Assembly: GCF_024181385.1 (NCBI RefSeq)
Contig: NZ_CP051305.1
Coordinates: 2,356,001-2,420,000 of the forward strand
DNA: 64,000 nucleotides
Source of the DNA: Treponema sp. OMZ 798
GTDB lineage: Bacteria; Spirochaetota; Spirochaetia; Treponematales; Treponemataceae
Direction: 5' to 3'
In this document: positions 17,929-25,892 of the stretch, piece by piece
Layout: the number at the start of each line of letters is the position of its first letter
Position numbering within the stretch: position 1 is the stretch's first letter
Program-made: the position numbers and the translations under genes
The notes under the pieces: generated by a model
Database searches by the model: none
What the model was told of the DNA's origin: nothing
The model's input: only the letters and a program-made list of their open reading frames with translations

Positions 17929-19560
17929 ATGAACGCTATGTTTTGTTTTCAATGTCAAGAGACATTTAAAAATTCAGGCTGCATAAGGGTCGGCGTATGC
18001 GGAAAAAATCCCTTAGTTGCAGGATTACAGGATTTTCTCATCTGGGTAACAAAAAAACTTTCCAAGATAACGTCGTATATGAGAGAAAACGGGATTAAGG
18101 TTGAAAAAGAAATTAACCACATCGTAAGCACAAACCTTTTTGTTACAATAACCAATGCAAATTTTGATGAAAAAGCAATTAACAACAGAATAAATATTAC
18201 TCTTAAAGCAATCCATGATTTGCATAGTTCTTTAAACCGCCCCTTTGATCCGGAGATTGAAGTGTATATTGACTCGGATATACCGAAAAGACTGGGCAAG
18301 GCCATTACAATAGGCGTTTTGCAGACAAAAGATCCCGATAAGCGTTCCTTAAAAGAACTTATTATCTATGGTCTAAAGGGGCTATGTGCCTATGTAAAAC
18401 ATGCTAACGCCTTAGGCTATGAAGATGAAGAAGTTGATGCCTTTATTCAAAAAACGCTTTCAATGCTCATAGATGAAAATTTGAGTGTTGATGAACTTAT
18501 TTCTCTTACCTTAAAGACAGGAGAAGCCGGAGTTAAGGGAATGGCTCTGTTGGATAGCGCCAACACAGGCAGCTACGGCAATCCCGAAATAACCGAAGTT
18601 TCAATCGGGGTAAGAAATAATCCGGGGATACTTGTATCGGGACATGATCTAAAAGATATCGAAATGCTTCTTGAGCAAACCGAGGGTACAGGTATTGATG
18701 TTTATACTCATTCCGAAATGCTTCCCGCAAATTATTATCCAAAATTAAAAAAATACACGCATCTTGCAGGTAATTACGGCAACTCTTGGGCAAAGCAGGT
18801 TTCGGAATTTGAAAGTTTTAACGGCCCCATTCTGATGACAACCAACTGTATAATTCCTACAAAGGCTTCATACTTATCAAGAATGTATACGACAAATGCA
18901 GCAGGTCATCCAGGCTGTGTTCATATTGAAGCCGATGAAAACGGGTATAAGGATTTTTCCGAAATTATAAAAAAGGCAAAATCCTGCCAACCTCCAAAAG
19001 AAATTGAAACCGGAAAAATTGTCGGAGGTTTTGCTCACGCCCAAGTTTTTGCCCTTGCCGATAAAATTGTCGAGGCAGTAAAAAACGGAGATATTAGGAA
19101 GTTTATAGTTATGGGAGGCTGCGACGGCAGACACACAACGCGATCTTATTATACGGACTTTGCAGAAGCTCTTCCGAAAAATACCGTCATCCTGACGGCA
19201 GGCTGTGCAAAATACAGGTATAATAAACTAAATCTTGGAGATATAAACGGAATTCCAAGGGTATTGGATGCAGGACAATGCAATGATTCTTATTCCCTTG
19301 CCCTTATAGCTCTTAAGTTGAAGGAAATATTTAACCTAAGCGATATTAATGATTTACCGATAATTTTTAATATAGCATGGTATGAACAAAAAGCCGTTAT
19401 AGTACTCTTGGCCCTATTGTTCTTAGGCGTAAAAAACATACACCTTGGGCCTACTATTCCCGGCTTCCTTTCACCCAACGTAAAGGATGTTTTAATAAGC
19501 AAATTCGGATTATCGGGAATCTCTTCAATAGAAGATGATATAAAACATTTTTTCGGTTAG
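17929..19560 (+). CDS. hcp: Hybrid-cluster protein (hydroxylamine/NO reductase)
   Basis: The N-terminal CFQCQETF, then Cys-x8-Cys-x5-Cys spacing, is the [4Fe-4S] site of class I Hcp. Later blocks such as [43 protein letters not shown] and [10 protein letters not shown] hold ligands of the hybrid Fe-S-O cluster. Hcp is established in nitrosative-stress protection as an NO or hydroxylamine reductase or S-nitrosylase. At 543 residues it is full length. AGGAGG precedes the ATG. A Crp/Fnr-type regulator converges downstream. Confidence 0.93.
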   Translation: MNAMFCFQCQETFKNSGCIRVGVCGKNPLVAGLQDFLIWVTKKLSKITSYMRENGIKVEKEINHIVSTNLFVTITNANFDEKAINNRINITLKAIHDLHSSLNRPFDPEIEVYIDSDIPKRLGKAITIGVLQTKDPDKRSLKELIIYGLKGLCAYVKHANALGYEDEEVDAFIQKTLSMLIDENLSVDELISLTLKTGEAGVKGMALLDSANTGSYGNPEITEVSIGVRNNPGILVSGHDLKDIEMLLEQTEGTGIDVYTHSEMLPANYYPKLKKYTHLAGNYGNSWAKQVSEFESFNGPILMTTNCIIPTKASYLSRMYTTNAAGHPGCVHIEADENGYKDFSEIIKKAKSCQPPKEIETGKIVGGFAHAQVFALADKIVEAVKNGDIRKFIVMGGCDGRHTTRSYYTDFAEALPKNTVILTAGCAKYRYNKLNLGDINGIPRVLDAGQCNDSYSLALIALKLKEIFNLSDINDLPIIFNIAWYEQKAVIVLLALLFLGVKNIHLGPTIPGFLSPNVKDVLISKFGLSGISSIEDDIKHFFG

Positions 19561-19580
19561 AAACATAATCGGGAGGACAG

Positions 19581-19610
19581 GCTAAGGGCTTTTATTGATA
19601 AGCCCTTAGC
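19581..19610. terminator. Hairpin at the convergent hcp/regulator ends
   Basis: GCTAAGGGCTT (19581-19591) pairs with AAGCCCTTAGC (19600-19610). The stem overlaps the stop codon of the minus-strand regulator and follows hcp by 20 bases, so it probably ends transcripts from both sides, although T runs are short. Confidence 0.6.
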
Positions 19611-20256
19611 TAAAGTCTTCGAGTTTATCAAGGTTGACAATGATGGTATCTTTTTCGATTTTTAAAAGCCCATCTTTTTGCATGCTCATAAGCTCGCGGG
19701 ATAAAGATGGCCGAGGAACTGCTAAGTATTCGGCCATAGCCTCCCTGTTTAGGTTTAGCTCAACCTTTGAACTTCCTTCAGCCTGCTGCAATAAATAGAG
19801 GGCTATCTTTTGACGAAGACTGAATGAAGAAAAGATAAGAAGCTTTTGGTTTAAAAAATAAGCCTTATGAGCTAAAATATTTAATAGGTTCTTTAGAACC
19901 TTAAAATGAGTTTCGGAGTACGCTCCGGCACCAAAGACCCCTTCTATGGGGAGACAAAGAATTTCGGCATCGCTTATAACTCGGCATGAGTAATCGTAAA
20001 CAGCCGAGTCTAAAAGAGCATAGACTTCGGCAAAAACCGTACCGGGTTTTTCAAAGCGGTTCATGATGAGTCTTTTTCCGTCGGCAGTGCTTTTTTCGAT
20101 TTGAACGGATCCCGATTTTAAAACAAAGATAAAAGCGGGAGTATCGCCTTCAAAAAAGATAAAAGAATCTTTTTTGAAGCTGCGGGTTTTGGCATTGATG
20201 CTTTTTAAATATCTTTCCGCCTCTTGGCCGGGAATATTTTTAAAAATAGGATTCAT
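19606..20256 (-). CDS. Crp/Fnr-family regulator, probably HcpR-like
   Basis: The cyclic-nucleotide-binding-type sensor fold is at residues 25-115 (FFEGDTPAFIFVLKSGSVQ). The winged helix at 165-210 contains LNREAMAEYLAVPRPSLSREL. No FNR-type N-terminal cysteine cluster is present; two Cys occur in the sensor part. Regulators of this group beside hcp (HcpR) are established NO/nitrosative sensors. The promoter of the next operon lies divergent within 55 bases, so it likely controls both flanks. Confidence 0.8.
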   Translation of the reverse strand: MNPIFKNIPGQEAERYLKSINAKTRSFKKDSFIFFEGDTPAFIFVLKSGSVQIEKSTADGKRLIMNRFEKPGTVFAEVYALLDSAVYDYSCRVISDAEILCLPIEGVFGAGAYSETHFKVLKNLLNILAHKAYFLNQKLLIFSSFSLRQKIALYLLQQAEGSSKVELNLNREAMAEYLAVPRPSLSRELMSMQKDGLLKIEKDTIIVNLDKLEDFS

Positions 20257-20311
20257 ACTTTAAATTTCGGGTTATTTTAATTTTAACTTGATTATAGATC
20301 GGAGGATTATA

Positions 20312-21619
20312 ATGAATAAATATTTTAATATGGATGAAAGTGTTTTTGATATTACCGAACGCTTTCCTGAAACGATAAGATACTTGGCAGAAAAAGGTTT
20401 TACACCTCTTACCAATCCCCTTATGCGCAAAATAATGGGGAAAAAGATAAGTCTTGAAAAAGCCCTTTTAACCAAGAATCTTGATATCGGCTTGTGCGAA
20501 AAAGAGCTTATTGAAGTTATCGAACAAAATAAAAATATCGGTTTTGCCGAAATAGATTCAAGCTTAGAAAAGAAAAACGCACAAAACACCGGTTATGATG
20601 ACGGCAAAAAAAATATAAGAATTGAGGGAGTTCTTCCATGTCCTATAAGAATCCCCTTGCTTGAAGCCTTTAAAGAATTTCATTCCAAGTATATTGAAGA
20701 AAATAAAGATGGGCTTGAAAAACAAAACTATAAAATCAGCTATGATCTTCGTTCCGCAAACCTCGGAATCGACTGGATAATAAAAGAAGCTCAAACAGGA
20801 AAAAAGGAAAACCTCCCCGATATTCTCCTTTCTGCAGGGTTTGAGCTTTTTTTCGACAAAAAACTAATGGGCTCCTTTATCGAAAACAAGGACTTTCACT
20901 GTTCAATAGAAAAAATGAATAAGGACTTTTGCAACGATTATATCGATCTTAGAGACAGCAAAAAAAATTATGCAATTATAGGAGTCGTTCCTGCGGTAAT
21001 GATTGTAAATACCGCAATGCTAAAGGGAAGAAAAATCCCTGAAACTTGGGAAGATCTCCTTGCGCCCGAATTTGAAAACTCGGCAGCAATACCTTTCAGC
21101 GATTTAGACCTCTTTAATTCGGTCATCCTAAATATCTACAGCCGTTTTGGAGATGAAGGCATAAAAAAATTAGGCAGGGCATGCAGCACTTCCCTTCATC
21201 CGGCACAAATGGTAAAGGGCAAGGCTTCTCTTATTTTAAAAGGCCCTAAGCCGGCAGCAAATGAACCGCCGGCCGTAAATATAAGCCCCTACTTTTTTTC
21301 TAAGATGATAAAAGAAGACTCGGCATTAAAAACCGTCTGGCCCAAAGACGGAGCTATAACAGCTCCTATTTTTATGCTTGTCAAAAAAGAAAACGAAGCT
21401 TTAACAAAGGCCTTTGCAGACTTCTTTCTTTCAGAAAAAACAGGAAAGGTATTTTCGGAAAGCGGGTTTTTCCCGTCGACAAATCCCGATGTGGATAACC
21501 GTTTAAGTGAAGATAAAAAATTCTCTTGGGTAGGCTGGGATTTTATTTACCAAAACGACATAGGTTCTCTTTTAGAAAAAATCAAAAAAGATTTTGAAAT
21601 AGCAGCAGGAAAAATTTAA
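20312..21619 (+). CDS. DUF1858 plus periplasmic-binding-protein-like fusion (435 aa), no signal peptide
   Basis: Residues 1-70 follow DUF1858 (DITERFPETIRYLAEKGF, then NPLMRK). Residues 100-430 follow the iron/thiamine-type solute-binding fold (LPCPIRIPLLEAFKEFHSKY, VPAVMIVNTAMLKGRKIPETW, ADFFLSEKTGKVF). No export signal is visible, so the binding domain seems cytoplasmic, which is odd for this fold. GGAGG precedes the ATG at 20312. The stop overlaps the next ATG (TAATG). Its role with the following GTPase and ATPase is unknown; nitrosative stress or metal-centre work is inferred from location. Confidence 0.7.
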   Translation: MNKYFNMDESVFDITERFPETIRYLAEKGFTPLTNPLMRKIMGKKISLEKALLTKNLDIGLCEKELIEVIEQNKNIGFAEIDSSLEKKNAQNTGYDDGKKNIRIEGVLPCPIRIPLLEAFKEFHSKYIEENKDGLEKQNYKISYDLRSANLGIDWIIKEAQTGKKENLPDILLSAGFELFFDKKLMGSFIENKDFHCSIEKMNKDFCNDYIDLRDSKKNYAIIGVVPAVMIVNTAMLKGRKIPETWEDLLAPEFENSAAIPFSDLDLFNSVILNIYSRFGDEGIKKLGRACSTSLHPAQMVKGKASLILKGPKPAANEPPAVNISPYFFSKMIKEDSALKTVWPKDGAITAPIFMLVKKENEALTKAFADFFLSEKTGKVFSESGFFPSTNPDVDNRLSEDKKFSWVGWDFIYQNDIGSLLEKIKKDFEIAAGKI

Positions 21620-22314
21620 TGAACTTAATAATATTTTCAGGCCCGCCCTCGTCGGGCAAAACGAGCGTAATCTTAAAAACAATTGAAGCTCTAAAAAAAC
21701 AAAATATAAAAACGGGGGCAGTAAAATTCGACTGCCTTTATACTGATGATGACCTTTTATATCAAAAGGCCGGAGTTCCCGTTCAAAAAGGAATCTCCGG
21801 CTCCCTATGTCCCGATCACTTCTTTGTGTCAAACATAGAGGAGGCCGTGCAATGGGGAATCAAGGAAGGGCTTGACCTTTTGGTAAGCGAGTCCGCAGGG
21901 CTTTGTAACCGTTGTTCCCCCTATATAAAAAATATTTTAGGTATCTGCGTAATCGATAACCTGTCGGGGATAAATACGCCGAAAAAAATAGGCCCTCTTT
22001 TAAAGTCCGCCGACATTGTAGTTATCACAAAGGGAGACATCGTTTCTCAGGCAGAGAGGGAAGTTTTTGCGGCAAGGGTAAATGCCGTAAATCCTAGGGC
22101 AGTCATCATGCATGTAAACGGTCTTACGGGCCAAGGCGCCTTTGAGCTCAGCACCCTTTTAACGGATAAGGCCGAAGATATTTCTACAGTACAAGGCATG
22201 GAGCTGCGCTTTCCCATGCCTGCCGCCCTTTGCTCTTATTGTTTGGGTGAAACAAGAATAGGAGAAAATTTCCAGATGGGAAATATCCGCAAGATGAAAA
22301 TTGCCGAGGAATAG
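21619..22314 (+). CDS. HypB/UreG/CooC-like metal-handling GTPase (231 aa)
   Basis: The P loop GPPSSGKTS (residues 8-16), the SESAGLCNRCSPYI block (like the ESGG/ENVG switch of UreG and HypB) and the base-recognition motif TKGD mark a SIMIBI GTPase. Cys96-x2-Cys99 and a second C-x2-C (LCSYCLGETRIG) near the C terminus could bind metal. HypB and UreG are established nickel-insertion GTPases, but no hydrogenase or urease is seen here. It overlaps the upstream gene by one base and precedes the ATPase by 13 bases. Confidence 0.7.
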   Translation: MNLIIFSGPPSSGKTSVILKTIEALKKQNIKTGAVKFDCLYTDDDLLYQKAGVPVQKGISGSLCPDHFFVSNIEEAVQWGIKEGLDLLVSESAGLCNRCSPYIKNILGICVIDNLSGINTPKKIGPLLKSADIVVITKGDIVSQAEREVFAARVNAVNPRAVIMHVNGLTGQGAFELSTLLTDKAEDISTVQGMELRFPMPAALCSYCLGETRIGENFQMGNIRKMKIAEE

Positions 22315-22327
22315 GGGGGGGAAGAAA

Positions 22328-23395
22328 ATGAACAATGAATTTTATTTAAATGATGAAAATACAGAGGTTAAAAAACTTTCTGAAAAATCGATTCAAGATA
22401 TTTTAAGCGAATACCCTTTTATTGAAGATTTTATAAATGAAAACCGCTTGATTGAAATAGGTATTTTAAAAAACAAAGAGCAAACTTTAAAAGAATTTTT
22501 ACAATCTCTTTCAGACGAGCTTTGCGAAGAGGAGGCCGTAAACAGGGAAGAACTGTACGATGCCTTTTTTGAATATATAATTCAAATGAGGGCCTTTTTA
22601 AATTTGGAAGATGCAAACGAGGTTAAAAGCCTTACAATTCTCCCGGGAACAAATAAGTCGGGAGAGGCGGAAACCTTTGATGAGCTTACCCTCTATACTT
22701 CTCAAATTATTTCGATTGTGGGCCCTACAGGTTCAGGAAAGTCAAGGCTCCTAGCCGATATCGAATGGACAGCTCAAGGGGACACACCCACAAGCCGCAG
22801 CATCTTGATTAACGGAAAAACGCCGGATAAAACAATCCGTTTTTCGGTAAACAATAAACTTGTAGCCCAGCTTTCGCAAAACATGAACTTTGTAATGGAT
22901 TTGTCTGTCAAGGAATTTATCGAGCTCCATGCGGAAAGCCGGCTCATCCAAAACAAAGAAGGTGCGGTAAAAAATATCATAGAGGCGGCAAACAATCTTG
23001 CAGGCGAAAAATTTAATTTGGATACGCCGATAACGGCCTTGAGCGGAGGACAGTCGAGGGCTCTTATGATTGCAGATACGGCTATTTTAAGCTCCTCTCC
23101 CATCGTCCTCATAGACGAAATAGAAAACGCAGGTATTGACCGTAAAAAAGCCTTGGAACTCTTGGTTTCAAAGGAAAAAATTGTTTTAATGGCTACCCAT
23201 GACCCGGCCCTTGCCCTCTATGCAGATAAACGCATAGTTATCAAAAACGGAGGGATAGCCGCTGTTATAGAAACTTCAAAAAAAGAAAAAGAAATTCTAA
23301 CAGAACTTGAACTTATGGATTCAAAAATTCAAAACATGAGAGCTAGGCTAAGGGCAGGAGAAGAGCTTGGGCTTACAGGCAAGGCAAGAATATAG
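22328..23395 (+). CDS. Stand-alone ABC-type ATPase with N-terminal helical extension (355 aa)
   Basis: About 115 residues of acidic helices precede an ABC domain with Walker A GPTGSGKSR, signature LSGGQSRA and Walker B VLIDEIENAG, then a switch histidine (ATHDPAL). No membrane segments and no permease gene are present. I chose the ATG at 22328 after a purine-rich GGGGGGGGAAGAAA. It completes a three-gene operon with the DUF1858 fusion and GTPase. It may energise assembly or release in the cytoplasm, as SufC does, but that is inference. Confidence 0.7.
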   Translation: MNNEFYLNDENTEVKKLSEKSIQDILSEYPFIEDFINENRLIEIGILKNKEQTLKEFLQSLSDELCEEEAVNREELYDAFFEYIIQMRAFLNLEDANEVKSLTILPGTNKSGEAETFDELTLYTSQIISIVGPTGSGKSRLLADIEWTAQGDTPTSRSILINGKTPDKTIRFSVNNKLVAQLSQNMNFVMDLSVKEFIELHAESRLIQNKEGAVKNIIEAANNLAGEKFNLDTPITALSGGQSRALMIADTAILSSSPIVLIDEIENAGIDRKKALELLVSKEKIVLMATHDPALALYADKRIVIKNGGIAAVIETSKKEKEILTELELMDSKIQNMRARLRAGEELGLTGKARI

Positions 23396-23399
23396 ATTA

Positions 23400-23558
23400 A
23401 TGTCTACTTTTGAGATGGACGCTAGATATAAGGGTTTTTCTGAAGGCCTAAAGCAAAAATCAATAGAAACGGCTAAACTTATGAAAAACAGAGGTTATCC
23501 GATTTCTGAAATTTTATTAATGACCGGTCTTCCCGAAGCTGAGATTGAGGAACTGTAG
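23400..23558 (+). pseudogene. C-terminal fragment of an Rpn/YhgA-type (PD-(D/E)XK) transposase-like nuclease
   Basis: The 52 residues (YKGFSEGLKQKSIETAKLMK, then GYPISEILLMTGLPEAEIEEL) look like the C-terminal tail of Rpn-family recombination-promoting nucleases, which are abundant in treponemes. The catalytic N-terminal 200 or more residues are absent. It starts 5 bases after the ATPase stop and is overlapped on the other strand by the HNH-like gene. It is probably a relic of rearrangement at the edge of the variable region. Confidence 0.5.
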
Positions 23559-23923
23559 ATTAGGGGCTCCGCCCCTAAGAACCCCTCGTCTTTACAAAGG
23601 CGAGGATAATTTAACCGCAAGGGGCAAATGTAAAATCGGCAGTTTCGAGCCTGTAAATAATCATTTCTTATTATCATCACATCTTCATTATGAGTATTAT
23701 TACATTCTTTACAAAGTGGAACTATGTATATGGTTTTACTTTTCAATTTACCATCTTTATCACATTTGTACACATGTGATCCGCATTTATTATCATCATC
23801 AAGCTTATTATCGCAATTAGCATTTGAACAATATGTAGGACAGTTTTTTCCTGTATATTGTTCCCATTTTTCAATCATAGATTCTTTCTGTGCTTTACGA
23901 TTCCAATTTTTAACATAAGGCAT
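23495..23923 (-). CDS. HNH-like zinc protein (up to 142 aa)
   Basis: The residues CGSHVYKCD, then YIVPLCKECNNTHN and further cysteines (CPTYCSNANC) resemble the zinc-bound His-Asn-type core of small HNH endonucleases. AAGGAG precedes the ATG at 23923. From about residue 95 onward (23640 leftwards) the frame runs through a repeat-like GC-richer stretch and antisense to the Rpn fragment, so the natural C terminus may have been lost. It lies directly downstream of the DGR template repeat, where a reverse transcriptase would normally be expected. Confidence 0.5.
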   Translation of the reverse strand: MPYVKNWNRKAQKESMIEKWEQYTGKNCPTYCSNANCDNKLDDDNKCGSHVYKCDKDGKLKSKTIYIVPLCKECNNTHNEDVMIIRNDYLQARNCRFYICPLRLNYPRLCKDEGFLGAEPLIYSSSISASGRPVINKISEIG

Positions 23924-24060
23924 TTTAATTTTTCTCCTTTAATCATTTTCTTCTAAACCGCCCTATGGACGGTTTAAAAAGTTAAATAGTTAATGCAGCA
24001 CCGCCACGGACGGCGGGGGTTCTATTCTTGCGAGTTTTTTGCGAAGCAAAAATACTCGAA

Positions 24061-24094
24061 GCTTAAAAATGTACACGGATGTACATTTTTAAGC
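24061..24094. repeat. Perfect 15-bp hairpin next to the template repeat
   Basis: GCTTAAAAATGTACA and TGTACATTTTTAAGC pair perfectly around the four-base loop CGGA. It begins 7 bases beyond the 3' end of the template repeat in coding orientation. It may end the template RNA or act as a DGR structural element. Confidence 0.75.
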
Positions 24095-24100
24095 GGCTCA

Positions 24101-24236
24101 AGGGCCGGCAAGCCAAGCGGATGCCAAGATTGTTGTTCCTGTTGTCAGGACTGTTGTTGTTCCGGTAGCCTACAGTGCAGTTGTTCGCGTTGTTGTTCCA
24201 GCTGCCGCCGCGTTTAACACGGTTAGAGCCTGATGC
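24101..24236 (-). repeat. Candidate DGR template repeat (TR)
   Basis: These 136 bases align without gaps to 24435-24570 at a constant offset of 334. There are 19 differences, and 18 are at adenines of this copy in minus-strand orientation; the one exception is at 24146 (G in coding sense). Read in the frame of the variable copy it encodes 13 Asn codons (AAC or AAT) in clusters such as SWNNNANNC and [13 protein letters not shown], the usual build of a template for adenine-directed mutagenesis. No start codon or long ORF covers it, so it acts as non-coding DNA or RNA. Confidence 0.9.
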
Positions 24237-24345
24237 GACACCTTATAAGGTCCATACCGTTTTTTAGCCAAAAAAATTTAGAACCGCTAAAGCGGCTTAC
24301 ACAGTGCAGGTCAATCTTATTTTCAAAAATTTACTGCAACCACAC

Positions 24346-24429
24346 CACACATTTTGCCTGTTCGGTTTCACCGCTTCGGGCGGCTTACGCTGCGCCCTCA
24401 GCTGCTCAACCTCTCCGGCAAAATGTGTG
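24346..24429. repeat. Inverted repeat downstream of the variable repeat
   Basis: CACACATTTTGCC (24346-24358) is repeated inverted as GGCAAAATGTGTG (24417-24429), with a smaller CCGC/GCGG hairpin in the loop. It starts 4 bases after the stop codon of the variable lipoprotein. DGR variable repeats are known to be followed by hairpin or cruciform elements that help target recognition; a plain terminator is the alternative. Confidence 0.6.
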
Positions 24430-24432
24430 AAC

Positions 24433-25449
24433 TTAGGGCCGGCAAGCCAAGCGGATGCCAAGATCGCTGAACCTGAGGTAAGGACTGTCGCTGTACCGGT
24501 AGCCTACAGTGCAGTTGAACGCGAAGCCGTCCCAGCTGCCGCCGCGTTTAACACGGATAGAGCCTGAAGCTGGGCCAGGATAGTCTTGAGGGAAAGAGTC
24601 CCCGGTATGGATATCGGCCTGCCAATCCCAGCACCACTCCATTACATTTCCTGCGATGTCGTAAAGGCCATAATAATTAGGCTTTTTCTTTTTAACTTCA
24701 TGGGTCTTTAGATCCGAATCTCCACCGTCATAATTTGAATACCAAGCATATTCTATTAACCTATCCTTTTGATTTGTATTAGGCCATATATATTTTTTTC
24801 CTCCCTTAGCAGCCCACTCCCATTCTGCCTCCGTCGGAAGCCTAAAGCCGTTCTTACTCATATCTAGTTCAGCCTTATTCCAATCAGCATTATCGGTTGT
24901 GGGAATTTGATCAAAGGTAAGAGTATCAAAATCAACAGGACTTCCTCCAACTTTTACCGTATAGCAAGGTTCAAGATTAAGCTTTAGGCTGAGCTTATTA
25001 CAAAAGGCTATTGCATGGTACCAGTTGATGTTTTCTACAGGACGCCTTTGTTGTACCTCTCCGGATGCAGGATTAGATTTAAAAACACTGGGATTTTTAT
25101 CCATAACTTTGTTCCACAACTCCTGCGTTACCTCAGTTTCTCCTATGCTGTAGGCTGAAAGCTGTATATCATGTAATCCATTATTATAGATATACTCTGC
25201 TCCCAGCTGATTCCCGGCACCGCTTACAGCCTTTATAGACTTCATCACAAAAGTTACACCTTCCACAGTGTAAGCCTTTCCGGGAGTATTAGGAATTACT
25301 TCGGAAGATTGACTTCCGCCTGATTTTCCCTGACCTGTAGGACAACCGGTTAATAAGCCGATAAAAAGTCCCGCAGCCAACAACAATGCAGTAATAGATA
25401 CTGCCCGATTTAAGACCTTAGTCTTAAGTTTGAAATTAGTGTTCTTCAT
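24433..25449 (-). CDS. DGR-type variable lipoprotein with FGE-sulfatase (C-type-lectin-like) domain, TvpA-like
   Basis: AAGGAG precedes the ATG at 25449. A lipoprotein signal ends in LLTGC, and the Ser/Gly-rich linker suggests surface or periplasmic exposure. Residues 60-338 follow the formylglycine-generating-enzyme fold: [88 protein letters not shown]. denticola TvpA is an established DGR target with this fold. The last 45 codons are the variable repeat. It is the third gene of an operon after a TIR gene and a membrane-protein gene, with a 17-base gap. Confidence 0.9.
   Translation of the reverse strand: MKNTNFKLKTKVLNRAVSITALLLAAGLFIGLLTGCPTGQGKSGGSQSSEVIPNTPGKAYTVEGVTFVMKSIKAVSGAGNQLGAEYIYNNGLHDIQLSAYSIGETEVTQELWNKVMDKNPSVFKSNPASGEVQQRRPVENINWYHAIAFCNKLSLKLNLEPCYTVKVGGSPVDFDTLTFDQIPTTDNADWNKAELDMSKNGFRLPTEAEWEWAAKGGKKYIWPNTNQKDRLIEYAWYSNYDGGDSDLKTHEVKKKKPNYYGLYDIAGNVMEWCWDWQADIHTGDSFPQDYPGPASGSIRVKRGGSWDGFAFNCTVGYRYSDSPYLRFSDLGIRLACRP
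24435..24570 (-). repeat. DGR variable repeat (VR) at the lipoprotein 3' end
   Basis: It occupies the last 45 codons of the lipoprotein gene up to the first base of the stop codon. Twelve of 13 Asn codons of the template copy are changed here (to Ile, Asp, Gly, Phe, Tyr, Ser or Leu), all by substitutions at A positions, while framework residues such as [14 protein letters not shown] and LGIRLACRP are kept. This fits past mutagenic retrohoming from the copy at 24101-24236. Confidence 0.9.
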
Positions 25450-25466
25450 AACTAATTTTCTCCTTA

Positions 25467-25892
25467 TTAAATAATAAATTCTATTTTGCATTTTATAGTT
25501 GCTATAATAAAAAATATTATAACAGCTGCAAAAATAATGCCGTAAAATAATAAAAGAGTTTTTGAAAAAGTCGAACATACCCAACTATTTTTACCGGTGT
25601 TAAATACAGAAGCATTCATATCAAAATCTGTATTATCCTCTTTTCTTACTTTATTGTATAAAGCCCTATACATTCTTTCTTGACTGAGGAAAAATCCGTC
25701 CAAGGCCCAAAGTCCGATAATTAGAATAAATACAGGAAAACAATATAAAAACCTTATTTCTTGTTTCGACAACAAGGTTATACCTGCTGTAGCAATGGCA
25801 ATAGCCCATCCTTTTATCATAAATGAACACTTTGCCATACGAGTTATAACTCCCTGTATAAACTCCAAATGTTTTTCTTTAGCAGTGCTCAT
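25467..25892 (-). CDS. TIR-associated small membrane protein (141 aa)
   Basis: The order is an N-terminal amphipathic part (KEKHLEFIQGVITRMAKCSF), a first hydrophobic pair near residues 27-65, a conserved-looking DGFFLSQERMYRALYNKVR, and a last membrane segment near 112-133. I recall similar proteins encoded beside bacterial TIR proteins, but cannot confirm this here. Its start overlaps the TIR stop by four bases (ATGA), and the lipoprotein ATG follows its stop by 17 bases. It may be a membrane effector or a tether. Confidence 0.6.
   Translation of the reverse strand: MSTAKEKHLEFIQGVITRMAKCSFMIKGWAIAIATAGITLLSKQEIRFLYCFPVFILIIGLWALDGFFLSQERMYRALYNKVRKEDNTDFDMNASVFNTGKNSWVCSTFSKTLLLFYGIIFAAVIIFFIIATIKCKIEFII

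Noticed and set aside
24101..24236. Treating the block as a plain tandem duplication of the lipoprotein gene end
   Set aside because: A neutral duplicate would differ at all four bases; 18 of 19 differences are at adenines of one copy, and that copy is packed with AAC codons.
23993..24430. Plus-strand open frames across the repeat region (cysteine-rich peptides)
   Set aside because: They are antisense readings of the template repeat and its hairpins, have no ribosome sites and resemble no protein family.
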